A DNA stretch of 64,000 nt. Source: Prevotellaceae bacterium UBA1726 (lineage in GTDB: Bacteria; Bacteroidota; Bacteroidia; Bacteroidales; Bacteroidaceae). The DNA is taken from assembly GCA_002316005.1 (NCBI GenBank), contig DCIM01000087.1, positions 24,530 through 88,529 of the forward strand, in the 5' to 3' direction. The stretch's first letter is position 1, and each line of letters starts with the position of its first letter. Positions 7,495 to 14,914 of this stretch are shown here, in pieces. The notes under the pieces are model-generated. The model saw only the letters and a list, made by a program, of their open reading frames with translations. It ran no database searches and was not told the DNA's origin. A program made the position numbers and the translations under genes.

Positions 7495-8018
7495 TTATTC
7501 ATTATCTTTATTAATAAAACTATATTGAACTATTTCTTTTGCGTTCTCATCAATAACCATATGTCCATAGTCGAATTTTCCTTCTTCTTTCGTGTATAAT
7601 ACACCCCAAATATTTGGCATATATTCTCCTCGGCATATGTATCGTGAAAATAGATTCACATAAATATACTTCTTGCCGTTTGATTCAACACCGATGTATT
7701 GTCTATAGTAGTTGCTTAAGTCTGGTAATGAATCATTATTTTCTAAAAATTCACACACTATTTTTTTGCAAGTAATAGTTCTGCTTGTTTAATTTCAAAA
7801 TAAAGGGGTGGAGTCGAGGAAGAATCACTTAATACTTTTGCTTTTTCACAAGATTCTGTGTTAAATATGAGGTCGCGATTTCTTTCGGCCGTATTGGATG
7901 CATAGGAATAATATATGTCATTTATATCACACATGTCCCTTGATTTCTCTGGACGAGATTTTCCGGAGCAACCAATTATAATATTCAAAATAAGAATTAT
8001 AAATATATTTTTTTTCAT
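7495..8018 (-). pseudogene. Small lipoprotein split by a frameshift at an A7 run
   Basis: The first part starts at 8018 with a lipoprotein signal (MKKNIFIILILNIIIGCSG, lipobox before the Cys) and encodes 86 residues, ending at a TAG at 7760-7758. Directly before that stop the minus strand reads GC-A-AAA-AAA-TAG. A shift of -1 at this A AAA AAA heptamer, or one extra A, joins the frame to a second open frame (7758-7495) reading CEFLENNDSLPDLSNYYRQY. That frame is open for 87 residues, giving about 174 in all. It could be a true frameshift mutation, a homopolymer sequencing error, or programmed slippage. No family was recognised. Its place next to an Rhs C-terminal scrap suggests a toxin-associated or immunity-type lipoprotein, which is inference. 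Confidence 0.6.
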
Positions 8019-8028
8019 TTTTGTTAAT

Positions 8029-8163
8029 TTAGAATCCATAATTAAACCCTTTTGTTCCAGGATTTTCGCTTGCAGAATAAGTCGTAAACTGTCCTCTTGT
8101 CGGGTCATACTGTCTTGGACCGTAATCCAGCCAGAAGAGGTTGTTGGAGAAGTCCTGTTCCAT
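8029..8163 (-). pseudogene. Fragment of an Rhs/RHS-repeat core C-terminus
   Basis: A 44-residue minus-strand frame contains FWLDYGPRQYDPTRGQFTT, which resembles the conserved end of the RHS repeat-associated core (consensus near LDYGARxYDPxxGRFxT). After it only about 17 residues remain before the TAA at 8031-8029. There the variable toxin domain would begin in an intact protein. The front of any Rhs protein is missing: the ATG lies directly against a dispersed palindromic repeat. I read it as a relic of an Rhs C-terminal tip displaced by recombination. The lipoprotein gene begins ten bases further on. Confidence 0.6.
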
Positions 8164-8167
8164 TTTT

Positions 8168-8223
8168 TCCCTGCGTAAGCGGCTCCCTCTCCTATCATCA
8201 ATGGGAGAGGGCGGGGGGTGAGG
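8168..8223 (-). repeat. Dispersed palindromic repeat, copy 1 (REP-like)
   Basis: On the minus strand this reads CCTCACCCCCCGCCCTCTCC, a short loop, GGAGAGGGAGCCGC, then ACGCAGGGA. GCCCTCTCC pairs with the following GGAGAGGG. A diverged copy lies at 10293-10345 on the plus strand, with the same order of blocks but a different loop. Confidence 0.7.
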
Positions 8224-8230
8224 TTTCTAT

Positions 8231-8268
8231 TATGCTGGAGTTCGGTCATTGTTCCTGATTCATTTCTT
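8231..8268. repeat. Imperfect 38-bp direct repeat, copy 2
   Basis: Partner of 7433-7470 (30 of 38 positions match). Together the copies delimit a segment of about 800 bases carrying the Rhs scrap, the REP-like repeat and the broken lipoprotein. Confidence 0.6.
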
Positions 8269-8500
8269 AGTCGCAAGCAAAGATAATTCATTTATTTCTT
8301 CTCTACAAATTTTTCATAAGAAAAATAACTAAAATCTGATAGCAATGCTTCTTCTTTACGTCTTCTTTACGAAAATAAGCGGTACTTTTTCTGTAAAAAA
8401 ACAACAAAATGAGCAATTAGAATAGGCTAAGCACGCGGCACTAATGCCGATTTGTAAATTATCTTTATTTTTGCCAAAACTATGAAATTGCAGTTTTGGG

Positions 8501-8894
8501 TGCAACCTGCAACCTTTTGCTACTTTATAAGTTGCTGATTTTCAAGAATATCCGTTTTATTGTTGCAAAGGTTGCACGGTTGCACGGTTGCATTTACTGC
8601 CCGTATGACTGAATTTTATGATTTTGTAAAAAGCGAGTGTAAAGATTATTTCAACAAAATTACCTTTCCATATATACTATATAATATATATACATTATAA
8701 TATATATAATAATAAATTTATTATGTATGGACCTGTATTATCATTTTATTTTACATTGACATTTATGCCAACTGAGAAAAACAGTTGTATAGGGTACTTT
8801 TGCAACCATGCAACCTTGCAACCTTTGCAACCAAATTTTGTAAACCGTTGATTTTGTGGCTGTTAATTATGCTGTTATGGTTGCAGTTGTTGCA
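8501..8894. repeat. Inverted clusters of TGCAACC/GGTTGCA iterons around an AT-rich core
   Basis: TGCAACC occurs at 8501 and 8508. Its complement is repeated four times at 8562-8592, spaced 8-9 bases. TGCAACC is repeated four times at 8801-8832, and the complement twice at 8879-8894. The order two, four, four, two in mirrored orientation makes a long imperfect inverted repeat. Between the arms, around 8665-8730, lies a run of almost pure A and T. No gene, DnaA box or terminator was found inside. The layout recalls iteron-type origins or relics of mobile elements, but nothing here proves either. Confidence 0.75.
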
Positions 8895-8968
8895 AAGTTC
8901 TGCCAAAACAGGCATTCTTGGCAAAGTAAAGAAATCAAACATTTCATCATCCGTCTTTCCGGCGTAAG

Positions 8969-9041
8969 TCATTTCAATGGAATGACCACCTCATTTCACT
9001 TAAATGACCTCATCATTCCATTGGAATGACAAGGTCATTCC
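8969..9041. repeat. Array of 17-bp palindromes with exact 22-bp period
   Basis: Palindromic units start at 8969 (TCATTTCAATGGAATGA), 8991 (TCATTTCACTTAAATGA) and 9013 (TCATTCCATTGGAATGA), with a half unit TCATTCC at 9035. All starts are 22 bases apart, about two helical turns. The same consensus, TCATTYCANTKRAATGA allowing one or two deviations, recurs with the same period at 44462-44522. The array lies upstream of the aldolase promoter. It may be a protein-binding array or a dispersed repeat. Confidence 0.8.
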
Positions 9042-9173
9042 TATGCTTTTCTGCCAGCTTGATTTCGGTGCTAAATGAATTGAATTCGTGGACTCAGTAC
9101 GGGGGACATATGTTCCTCCTTACACAGGGATAAGCAATTTTTATTGCTTTGGGTATGATATGTGGGGGAAATA

Positions 9174-9205
9174 TTTGGAATATCGTGGAATTCTTGCTAA
9201 ATTTG
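9174..9205 (+). promoter_or_regulatory. Bacteroidota-type promoter for the aldolase gene
   Basis: TTTG (9174-9177), 20 bases, then TAAATTTG (9198-9205). Both elements match the consensus. Transcription would start near 9210, giving a 5' untranslated region of about 50 bases before the ATG at 9261. Confidence 0.75.
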
Positions 9206-9260
9206 CCAAATAAATAAAATTCAAGCCCAGATATGGGAAATAAAAAAAGAAAATATCAAT

Positions 9261-10286
9261 ATGCTGCATTTCGATACCGACTACATGGAAGGATGTCACC
9301 CTGAGGTGATGAAAAGACTCGTTGAGACCAACCTCGAGCATACCGTGGGATATGGCTCCGACGAATATAGCAAACAGGCTAAGCAACTGATTCGCGAGGC
9401 TTGCGAAGCACCAGAGGCATTGGTGCAATTCCTTATTGGTGGCACACAGACAAACGCCACTGTCATTGATGCCTTGCTCAGCCGCCATGAGGGAGTACTT
9501 GCTGCAGAGACAGCTCATATCAATGTTCATGAGAGTGGTGCCATTGAGCATAGCGGACATAAGATACTGACTTTACCTTCGCATCAGGGAAAGGTTGACG
9601 CTGGGGAGGTGGAACATTACATCTCGGAGTTCTATCGCGATGACACCTACGAGCATATGGTTGCCCCAGGAATGCTCTACATCACCCAACCGACAGAATA
9701 CGGCACAATCTATTCGCTTGCCGAACTGGAGGAACTGAGTCGTATATGCCATTCGCATGACATACCACTTTATATTGATGGTGCCCGTTTGGGTTATGCT
9801 TTGGCTTGCGAAGAGGCTGACTTCACCCTTGCCGACATTGCTCGTGTGGCTGATGTCTTCTACATTGGTGGTACAAAGGTGGGTGCATTGTTCGGTGAGG
9901 CAGTTGTTGCAGCAAATCCAAAGCGACTGCCTCATTTCTTCCCTCTCGTGAAACAGCACGGAGCCCTGATGGCCAAGGGACGATTGCAAGGTGTGCAGTT
10001 TGCTACATTGTTCACCAACAATCTCTATGTTCGCATTGCTCGTCATGCTGTGGAACTGGCGCAGAAACTGAGAAATGCCTTCGTGGCAAAAGGCTACAAT
10101 ATGGCTATCGACTCACCGACAAACCAGCAGTTTGTCACTTTGCCTAATGAGGTGATGGACCGCCTCTTTGAGTATGCCACATTCGAACTTTGGGGACCTC
10201 GCGGTGAGAAGGAGACAACGGTTCGTTTCGTATGTAGTTGGGCCACTGACGAAAAGGATGTGGATGAGTTCATTAGTAAACTATAA
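9261..10286 (+). CDS. Low-specificity L-threonine aldolase-like PLP enzyme
   Basis: A 341-residue fold-type I PLP enzyme of the beta-eliminating lyase/threonine aldolase family. It would cleave L-threonine or L-allo-threonine to glycine and acetaldehyde. The pyridoxal-binding Asp lies in YIDGARLGYA (Asp173) and the Schiff-base Lys in YIGGTKVGALFG (Lys206). The N-terminal MLHFDTDYMEGCHPEV and GYGSDEYSKQA are typical of Bacteroidales members. It is cytoplasmic, with no signal peptide. A clear promoter sits upstream, and a REP-like repeat separates it from the HAD gene. Confidence 0.85.
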   Translation: MLHFDTDYMEGCHPEVMKRLVETNLEHTVGYGSDEYSKQAKQLIREACEAPEALVQFLIGGTQTNATVIDALLSRHEGVLAAETAHINVHESGAIEHSGHKILTLPSHQGKVDAGEVEHYISEFYRDDTYEHMVAPGMLYITQPTEYGTIYSLAELEELSRICHSHDIPLYIDGARLGYALACEEADFTLADIARVADVFYIGGTKVGALFGEAVVAANPKRLPHFFPLVKQHGALMAKGRLQGVQFATLFTNNLYVRIARHAVELAQKLRNAFVAKGYNMAIDSPTNQQFVTLPNEVMDRLFEYATFELWGPRGEKETTVRFVCSWATDEKDVDEFISKL

Positions 10287-10292
10287 AAGAAG

Positions 10293-10345
10293 CCTAACCC
10301 CTGCCCTCTCCTAAAAGAGAGGGGGAAGAGCCGCTGACGCAGGGA
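10293..10345 (+). repeat. Dispersed palindromic repeat, copy 2 (REP-like)
   Basis: CCTAACCCCTGCCCTCTCC, a short loop, GAGAGGGGGAAGAGCCGC and ACGCAGGGA. It matches the block order of the copy at 8168-8223 on the other strand. It begins seven bases after the aldolase stop and could act as a transcript-end hairpin, though no T-run follows directly. Confidence 0.65.
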
Positions 10346-10388
10346 GAGAGTTTTAGACATTCTGTCAAAGAATAGATAAAAAAACTAT

Positions 10389-11000
10389 ATGATAAAAAAT
10401 ATAATATTCGATTTGGCGGGGGTAATCCTTAACCTCAATCTCAAACGAGATACAGAAGCCTTACTTGGTGCCGGACTGCCCGACTTTGAGGGATGCCTGA
10501 AGAATCCTGCCATTGTAAATGCCATTGTTCCATATATCAATGGACTCTGCACAAAGGAGGAATTCCTGAAGGCAGCACGACAGGTTTGCCGCGAGGATGC
10601 CACCGACAAGGAGATTCTCTGGGCAATGGATGCCGTACTTGATGATATTCCGGCTGAAAGACTTCAGATGCTCGTTGATTTGAGGAAGAAATATCGCGTT
10701 TTCCTACTGAGCAATCTCTATGTCAGTGCTTGGGAGCACACTTTGAGACAATTCGACAAGGCGGGATTCACTCCAGAGCAATGTTTCGATAGGGTGTTCC
10801 TGTCTTATGAGATGCAGTTGGCAAAACCCGACCCACGAATCTTCCAGCAGGTGTTCGCTGAAACCGGCATAAACCCCGATGAAACCGTCTATTTTGACGA
10901 TTCACGCGAGAATATTACCGCCGGCACCGCCCTCGGATTGCACTCCTTTCTCGTACCAATGAACCAATTAGAAACAGTAATCGATGAAGCATTATCTTAG
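10389..11000 (+). CDS. HAD-superfamily hydrolase (subfamily IA)
   Basis: A 203-residue haloacid dehalogenase-like protein, probably a small-molecule phosphatase. Motif I reads FDLAGVI: the nucleophile Asp8 is present but the usual second Asp (DxD) is Ala, as often seen as FDLGGV in this Bacteroidota subgroup. Motif II is FLLSNL, the motif III Lys lies in AKPDPRIF, and motif IV is YFDDSRENI. The loss of the general acid/base Asp may lower or change phosphatase activity. Its end overlaps the ogt start by 17 bases, so they are probably cotranscribed. Confidence 0.85.
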   Translation: MIKNIIFDLAGVILNLNLKRDTEALLGAGLPDFEGCLKNPAIVNAIVPYINGLCTKEEFLKAARQVCREDATDKEILWAMDAVLDDIPAERLQMLVDLRKKYRVFLLSNLYVSAWEHTLRQFDKAGFTPEQCFDRVFLSYEMQLAKPDPRIFQQVFAETGINPDETVYFDDSRENITAGTALGLHSFLVPMNQLETVIDEALS

Positions 11001-11493
11001 TCATTACATATCGCCATTGGGGCCGCTCACTTTAGCGAGTGACGGGGAGGCACTCATTGGACTATGGTTCGATAGACAGAAATATGACCGTGCTACAATA
11101 GTAGAAGGCGACTTCGTGGAGAACGATGATATAGCCGTTCTTGCAGAGACACGCCGCTGGCTCGACATATACTTCACCGGCAAAGAGCCCGACTTCACTC
11201 CACAGTTGAAGGTCACAGGTTCGGAGTTCGAACAGATAGTGGCAGAGATAATGCTCGAGATTCCTTATGGAAAAACCACCACCTATGGCGAGATAGCACG
11301 AGAAGTGGCGAAGCGCCAAGGAAAAGCCACAACCTCGGCACAAGCCGTTGGTGGGGCTGTGGGTCATAACGCCATTGGAATAATCATTCCATGCCATAGG
11401 GTAATAGGTTCAAACGGCTCACTCACGGGCTATGCCGGAGGAATTGACAAAAAAATATATTTGCTAAAACTTGAGGGAATACTATCATTATGA
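10984..11493 (+). CDS. ogt: Methylated-DNA--protein-cysteine methyltransferase
   Basis: A 169-residue suicide repair protein that moves the methyl group from O6-methylguanine to its own cysteine. The active-site motif IPCHRVIG is complete with Cys137, preceded by YGKTTTYGEIA (helix-turn-helix) and the Asn hinge in VGHNAIGIIIP. The N-terminal half (YISPLGPLTLASDGEALIG) is the usual ribonuclease-like domain. There is no Ada regulatory domain. It overlaps the HAD gene by 17 bases and the SGNH gene by four, so all three seem translationally linked. The biological reason for that grouping is not evident. Confidence 0.93.
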   Translation: MKHYLSHYISPLGPLTLASDGEALIGLWFDRQKYDRATIVEGDFVENDDIAVLAETRRWLDIYFTGKEPDFTPQLKVTGSEFEQIVAEIMLEIPYGKTTTYGEIAREVAKRQGKATTSAQAVGGAVGHNAIGIIIPCHRVIGSNGSLTGYAGGIDKKIYLLKLEGILSL

Positions 11494-12650
11494 GCAAAAT
11501 AGGAATAGGACAGAAATGGGTAAGTTGTTGGGGAAATGCAACTTCCATTACCGACAGAAAGGAGTGTGTCTATGCAAAGAACATCACCCTAAGGTATCCT
11601 GTGAGGATTGTCTTCTCGGGAAGTAAACTGCGTTTCCGTTTCTCCAACCTCACTGGTACTGAGGATGTCCACCTGACAAAGGCTTTTGTGGCGAAGACTG
11701 ACCTGAAGCACGAGAACATCAGCATTACCTTTGATGGCAAGGCTGATGTGGTGATAAAACCAGGAACAGAGGTCAACAGCGATGATATTATTTTTGCTGT
11801 AAATGCCGGTGAAACCGTGGAAATTTCGATGTATTTCGCCGATTTCACCCAGATGAATGCGGGCACATTGATAACCGGTCCACTCTCAAGAGGTAAGTAT
11901 AGTTATGGCGATTTTGCAGAAGATAAGACTCTCCCACTCGACTTGACTCGAAACACCAACTGGTTCTATTTCCTTAACACCATTGATATTCTGACCGATG
12001 AGAAGAATCACGCCCTTGTGTGCTTTGGCGATTCAATAACCGCACAGAGTTGGCCTGATTATCTCGCCATTCGCTGTTGGGAGGAAGGACACAGGAATGT
12101 GGCAATAATCCGTCGTGCAGTGAGTGGAACGCGTATTCTCCGCCAATATGACTGCATCACCTATCAGGCATACGGCCTCAAGGGCGAGACTCGCTTCCCT
12201 ATCGAGATTAATGTGAGTGGTGCAAGTGCCGTTATCATTCAACACGGAATAAACGATATCATCCACCCTGTGGGCGCAGATGTCAATGTGTTCCGTCCAT
12301 GGAGTGATATGCCAACAGTGAAGGAAATGACCGATGGAACCGCAGAAATTTACATCTCGCACGCCCGAAAGTTGGGTTTGAAAGTGTGGAGCGGAACACT
12401 CCTACCTATCCTCGGTTGGCGCACATACAATGAGGACAGAGAGGCAATGCGCAATGAATTCAACGAGTGGCTGAGGACCTCACCGCTCTTTGACGGTTGT
12501 GTAGACTTTGACAAGGCGGTATGCGACAAAGACGACCCACGGGCATTTGCTCCTGGTTTTGACTCCGGAGACCACCTCCATCCAAGTGAGGCGGCCTACA
12601 AGGCAATGGCAGAGGCCGTGCCGGAAGACTTGTTTTTAACGGCGAGATGA
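11490..12650 (+). CDS. SGNH/GDSL-family hydrolase, cytoplasmic
   Basis: A 386-residue protein. An N-terminal beta-rich domain (about residues 1-150) precedes an SGNH hydrolase domain. Block I is CFGDSITAQSWPDY (catalytic Ser near residue 178), block III is QHGINDI, and block V is DHLHPSEAAYKA with the catalytic Asp/His. The arrangement resembles the two-domain carbohydrate esterases/lipases of this superfamily. There is no signal peptide, unlike the SGNH protein at 23589, so an intracellular ester substrate is likely. It overlaps ogt by four bases (ATGA). A perfect inverted repeat, GGCGAGAT-GA-ATCTCGCC (12641-12658), covers its stop codon. Confidence 0.82.
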   Translation: MSKIGIGQKWVSCWGNATSITDRKECVYAKNITLRYPVRIVFSGSKLRFRFSNLTGTEDVHLTKAFVAKTDLKHENISITFDGKADVVIKPGTEVNSDDIIFAVNAGETVEISMYFADFTQMNAGTLITGPLSRGKYSYGDFAEDKTLPLDLTRNTNWFYFLNTIDILTDEKNHALVCFGDSITAQSWPDYLAIRCWEEGHRNVAIIRRAVSGTRILRQYDCITYQAYGLKGETRFPIEINVSGASAVIIQHGINDIIHPVGADVNVFRPWSDMPTVKEMTDGTAEIYISHARKLGLKVWSGTLLPILGWRTYNEDREAMRNEFNEWLRTSPLFDGCVDFDKAVCDKDDPRAFAPGFDSGDHLHPSEAAYKAMAEAVPEDLFLTAR

Positions 12651-12658
12651 ATCTCGCC
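12641..12658. other. Inverted repeat over the SGNH stop codon
   Basis: GGCGAGAT and ATCTCGCC form a perfect 8-bp inverted repeat with a two-base centre. No T-run follows on either strand, so it is not a standard terminator. It could slow ribosomes or protect RNA ends between this gene and bcp. Confidence 0.45.
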
Positions 12659-12701
12659 GAACAGTGACGGAAAAGATTAACAACAATAAAAAAAGAAGAA
12701 A

Positions 12702-13166
12702 ATGACAATTGGTGACAAGATTCCTGAGGTTCTTGGTGTTGACCAGAACGGACAGGAGATTAAGGCAAGTGATTACAAAGGAAAGAAAATCGTTCTCTAC
12801 AGTTATCCAAAGGCAAACACCTCTGGCTGCACAGCCGAGGCTTGTTCGCTCCAGGCTCACAAAGATGAACTCGCTGACAAGGGCTATGCAATCATTGGTA
12901 TCAGTAAAGATAAGGTTGAAAACCAGAAGAAGTTTGCCGATAACTACTCATTGAGTTTCCCACTCATTGCTGACACAGAGACAACAACACTCCAGGAACT
13001 CGGTTGCTGGGGCGAAAAGGTTGCTTGCGGCCGACGTACAATCGGTATCCTCCGCACCACATACCTTGTGAACGAAGAAGGAGTAATCGAGAAAATCTTC
13101 ACTTCGAAAGAAATAAAAACTAAAATCCACGCCGAGCAGATTCTCGATTATCTGGCAACCCTCTAA
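12702..13166 (+). CDS. bcp: Thiol peroxidase, Bcp-type peroxiredoxin
   Basis: A 154-residue peroxiredoxin that reduces hydrogen peroxide and organic hydroperoxides. The peroxidatic Cys43 is in KANTSGCTAEAC and the resolving Cys48 is five residues on, as in E. coli Bcp (Cys45/Cys50). The usual P-K-D-N-T-P-G-C context is here P-K-A-N-T-S-G-C. Thioredoxin would be the likely reductant. It starts 51 bases after the SGNH gene and ends 42 bases before the acyltransferase, so cotranscription is plausible. Confidence 0.92.
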   Translation: MTIGDKIPEVLGVDQNGQEIKASDYKGKKIVLYSYPKANTSGCTAEACSLQAHKDELADKGYAIIGISKDKVENQKKFADNYSLSFPLIADTETTTLQELGCWGEKVACGRRTIGILRTTYLVNEEGVIEKIFTSKEIKTKIHAEQILDYLATL

Positions 13167-13208
13167 CCGAAAAGACAGAAGAAAACATAAAAACCAAAAG
13201 ACAAAACA

Positions 13209-14384
13209 ATGGAAAATAAAGAAAGAGTAGTATTCGTTGACTACATTCGCGTCATTGCCTGCTTCCTCGTGATGCTGGTTCACGCAAGTGAGAACTTCTA
13301 TGGTGTTGTAACACAAAAAGCCATTGACAGCATCCCTGGTGGTGCAGAGAAACTTGCCGGTTTTGCCACAAACACCGGTGGTATGGCAGGCGACAAGGCA
13401 GTATTGCTCAATGAGGCAAACCGCTTCTGGGTGGCATTCTTCGATGGAGGTGTCGCACGCACATGCGTACCTTTGTTTATGGTAGTGTCAGCCTTCCTCC
13501 TCGTTCCAATGAAACCGGGAGTGACAATGGGACAGTTCTACAAGCGCCGTTTCCTCCGCATTCTGCCTCCAATGATTATCTTCATGGTTCTCTACTCACT
13601 GCTTCCTGCTTTGTGGGGCGCACAGAGTATGGAAGAATCATGGGAACTCCTCAAGACAATTCCTTTCAATTTCCCAGGCAACGCCGGACACCTCTGGTTC
13701 ATGTATCCGCTCATCTCGCTCTACCTCATCATCCCTGTTGTCTCTCCATGGCTTGAAAGAGCATCGGCAAAGGACGAACTGATTTTCATCGGACTTTTCG
13801 TTGCCTCTACATTCATTCCTTGGTTGCACACCTTCGGCATTGACGAACTCTGGGGCGAATGCTTCTGGAATCGCTATTCAATGTTGTGGTACTGTTCAGG
13901 TTATCTGGGCTATCTCGTTGTTGCACACTACATCCGTTTCCACTTGAAGTGGGAGCGCAACAAGCGACTCACCATTGGTGGACTTTGTTTCCTCGTTGGT
14001 GCTGCCTTCACAGCATGGTCGTTCTGGTGGAAGGGTGTTCCACTTGAGCCAATCGCTACACCACAACTCGAATGGGCATGGGAGTTCTGCACACCAAATG
14101 TGCTTCTTGCCACATACGGATTGTTCCTTTTGTTCTCATGCATTGAGCAGAAGAAAGCGCCAAAGGCCATCACCGGAATATCAAAACTCACCTTCGGTAT
14201 GTACCTCATGCACATCTTCTTCCTTGCTCCTATTGCAGCATGGGTGGTGAATGACAATGCTGCCGACCCACGATTCCCAGTATATATTGCAATTCCTGTG
14301 ATTGCCATTGCAACATATATCTGCTGTGTTGTGACAACAAAGATTATCTCGCTTATCCCAGGCAGTAAGTGGGTTATTGGATAA
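13209..14384 (+). CDS. Acyltransferase 3 family membrane protein
   Basis: A 391-residue integral membrane acyltransferase. The opening RVVFVDYIRVIACFLVMLVH, with the conserved His following, is the family signature, and KRRFLRILPPMI matches the second conserved block. About ten transmembrane helices are visible. Members O-acetylate or O-succinylate cell-surface polysaccharides, peptidoglycan or glycolipids. No glycan cluster adjoins it, so the acceptor is unknown. A strong terminator follows 28 bases after the stop, closing the plus-strand run that began at 9261. Confidence 0.87.
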   Translation: MENKERVVFVDYIRVIACFLVMLVHASENFYGVVTQKAIDSIPGGAEKLAGFATNTGGMAGDKAVLLNEANRFWVAFFDGGVARTCVPLFMVVSAFLLVPMKPGVTMGQFYKRRFLRILPPMIIFMVLYSLLPALWGAQSMEESWELLKTIPFNFPGNAGHLWFMYPLISLYLIIPVVSPWLERASAKDELIFIGLFVASTFIPWLHTFGIDELWGECFWNRYSMLWYCSGYLGYLVVAHYIRFHLKWERNKRLTIGGLCFLVGAAFTAWSFWWKGVPLEPIATPQLEWAWEFCTPNVLLATYGLFLLFSCIEQKKAPKAITGISKLTFGMYLMHIFFLAPIAAWVVNDNAADPRFPVYIAIPVIAIATYICCVVTTKIISLIPGSKWVIG

Positions 14385-14411
14385 ACAGCCTCTTTCCCCC
14401 AACCCAAAAAG

Positions 14412-14446
14412 AAAGAGCCAGACTCACAACAGTCTGACTCTTTTTA
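14412..14446. terminator. Bidirectional rho-independent terminator
   Basis: AAAGAG-CAGACT (one bulged base) pairs with AGTCTG-CTCTTT around a six-base loop, followed by TTTTTATTTG on the plus strand and TTTCTTTTTG on the minus strand. It sits between two convergent transcription units. Confidence 0.85.
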
Positions 14447-14466
14447 TTTGTGCCTAAAAGGAAAGG

Positions 14467-14904
14467 TTATTTCTGCATCTCCCCTAAATAGAAATGCCCT
14501 TGATTTGCCCTGTCGAAGATGGAGAATCCCCATAGGTTTGGATTCTCGCGATTGGCATATTCGATAGTGACGAAAATCTGCTCACCAACAAGACTCGTTG
14601 CTGCAAAAGCCGTTGACTTGCCATAGCCAGGATTCTGCTCTGGGGTGTAATCAACGGTCTTGAGTGTTGCCTTATCAATGAAATAGGAAGTGTTGTTCAC
14701 ACGGATGTAGTTCTTCGAATAGATAATGACAAACGGGTCCTTCAGCTCCTGAACCTCCCCAATGAACCAGTTGCCGGCATTACGAGGGTCGGGATCAAGC
14801 GTCTGGGTGTAGAAGGCGTGGAACTCCTTTGAGCCCTTGCTCTTAGCAGAGGTAACACTCACTGCCAAAAGCATTATCAAGGAAAGTGCAAGAATCTTTT
14901 TCAT
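14467..14904 (-). CDS. Small secreted protein, unknown function
   Basis: A 145-residue protein starting at MKKILALSLIMLLAVSVTSA, a clear Sec signal peptide with likely cleavage after SA. A longer frame to 14949 would overlap the dus gene and was rejected. The mature part is beta-rich, with FHAFYTQTLDPDPRNAG, WFIGEVQELKDPFVIIY and VTIEYANRENPNLWGFS; I recognise no family. It lies ten bases downstream of the dihydrouridine synthase stop, so it is probably the last gene of that operon, just before the bidirectional terminator. Location is probably periplasmic. Confidence 0.65.
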   Translation of the reverse strand: MKKILALSLIMLLAVSVTSAKSKGSKEFHAFYTQTLDPDPRNAGNWFIGEVQELKDPFVIIYSKNYIRVNNTSYFIDKATLKTVDYTPEQNPGYGKSTAFAATSLVGEQIFVTIEYANRENPNLWGFSIFDRANQGHFYLGEMQK

Positions 14905-14914
14905 ACTATTTATT

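Noticed and set aside
8501..8894. Chromosomal replication origin
   Set aside because: The iterons and AT-rich core suggest it, but there is no DnaA box cluster (TTATCCACA), no dnaA and no rep gene near.
8763..8972. A 69-codon minus-strand frame starting inside the palindrome array
   Set aside because: Its second half is a translation of the GGTTGCA iterons and its start lies in a palindrome. The first part (KTDDEMFDFFTLPRMPVL) looks protein-like, so it may be a relic, but I cannot support a gene.
8969..9041. CRISPR array
   Set aside because: The repeats are 17 bases with five-base gaps, which leaves no room for spacers, and no cas genes are near.
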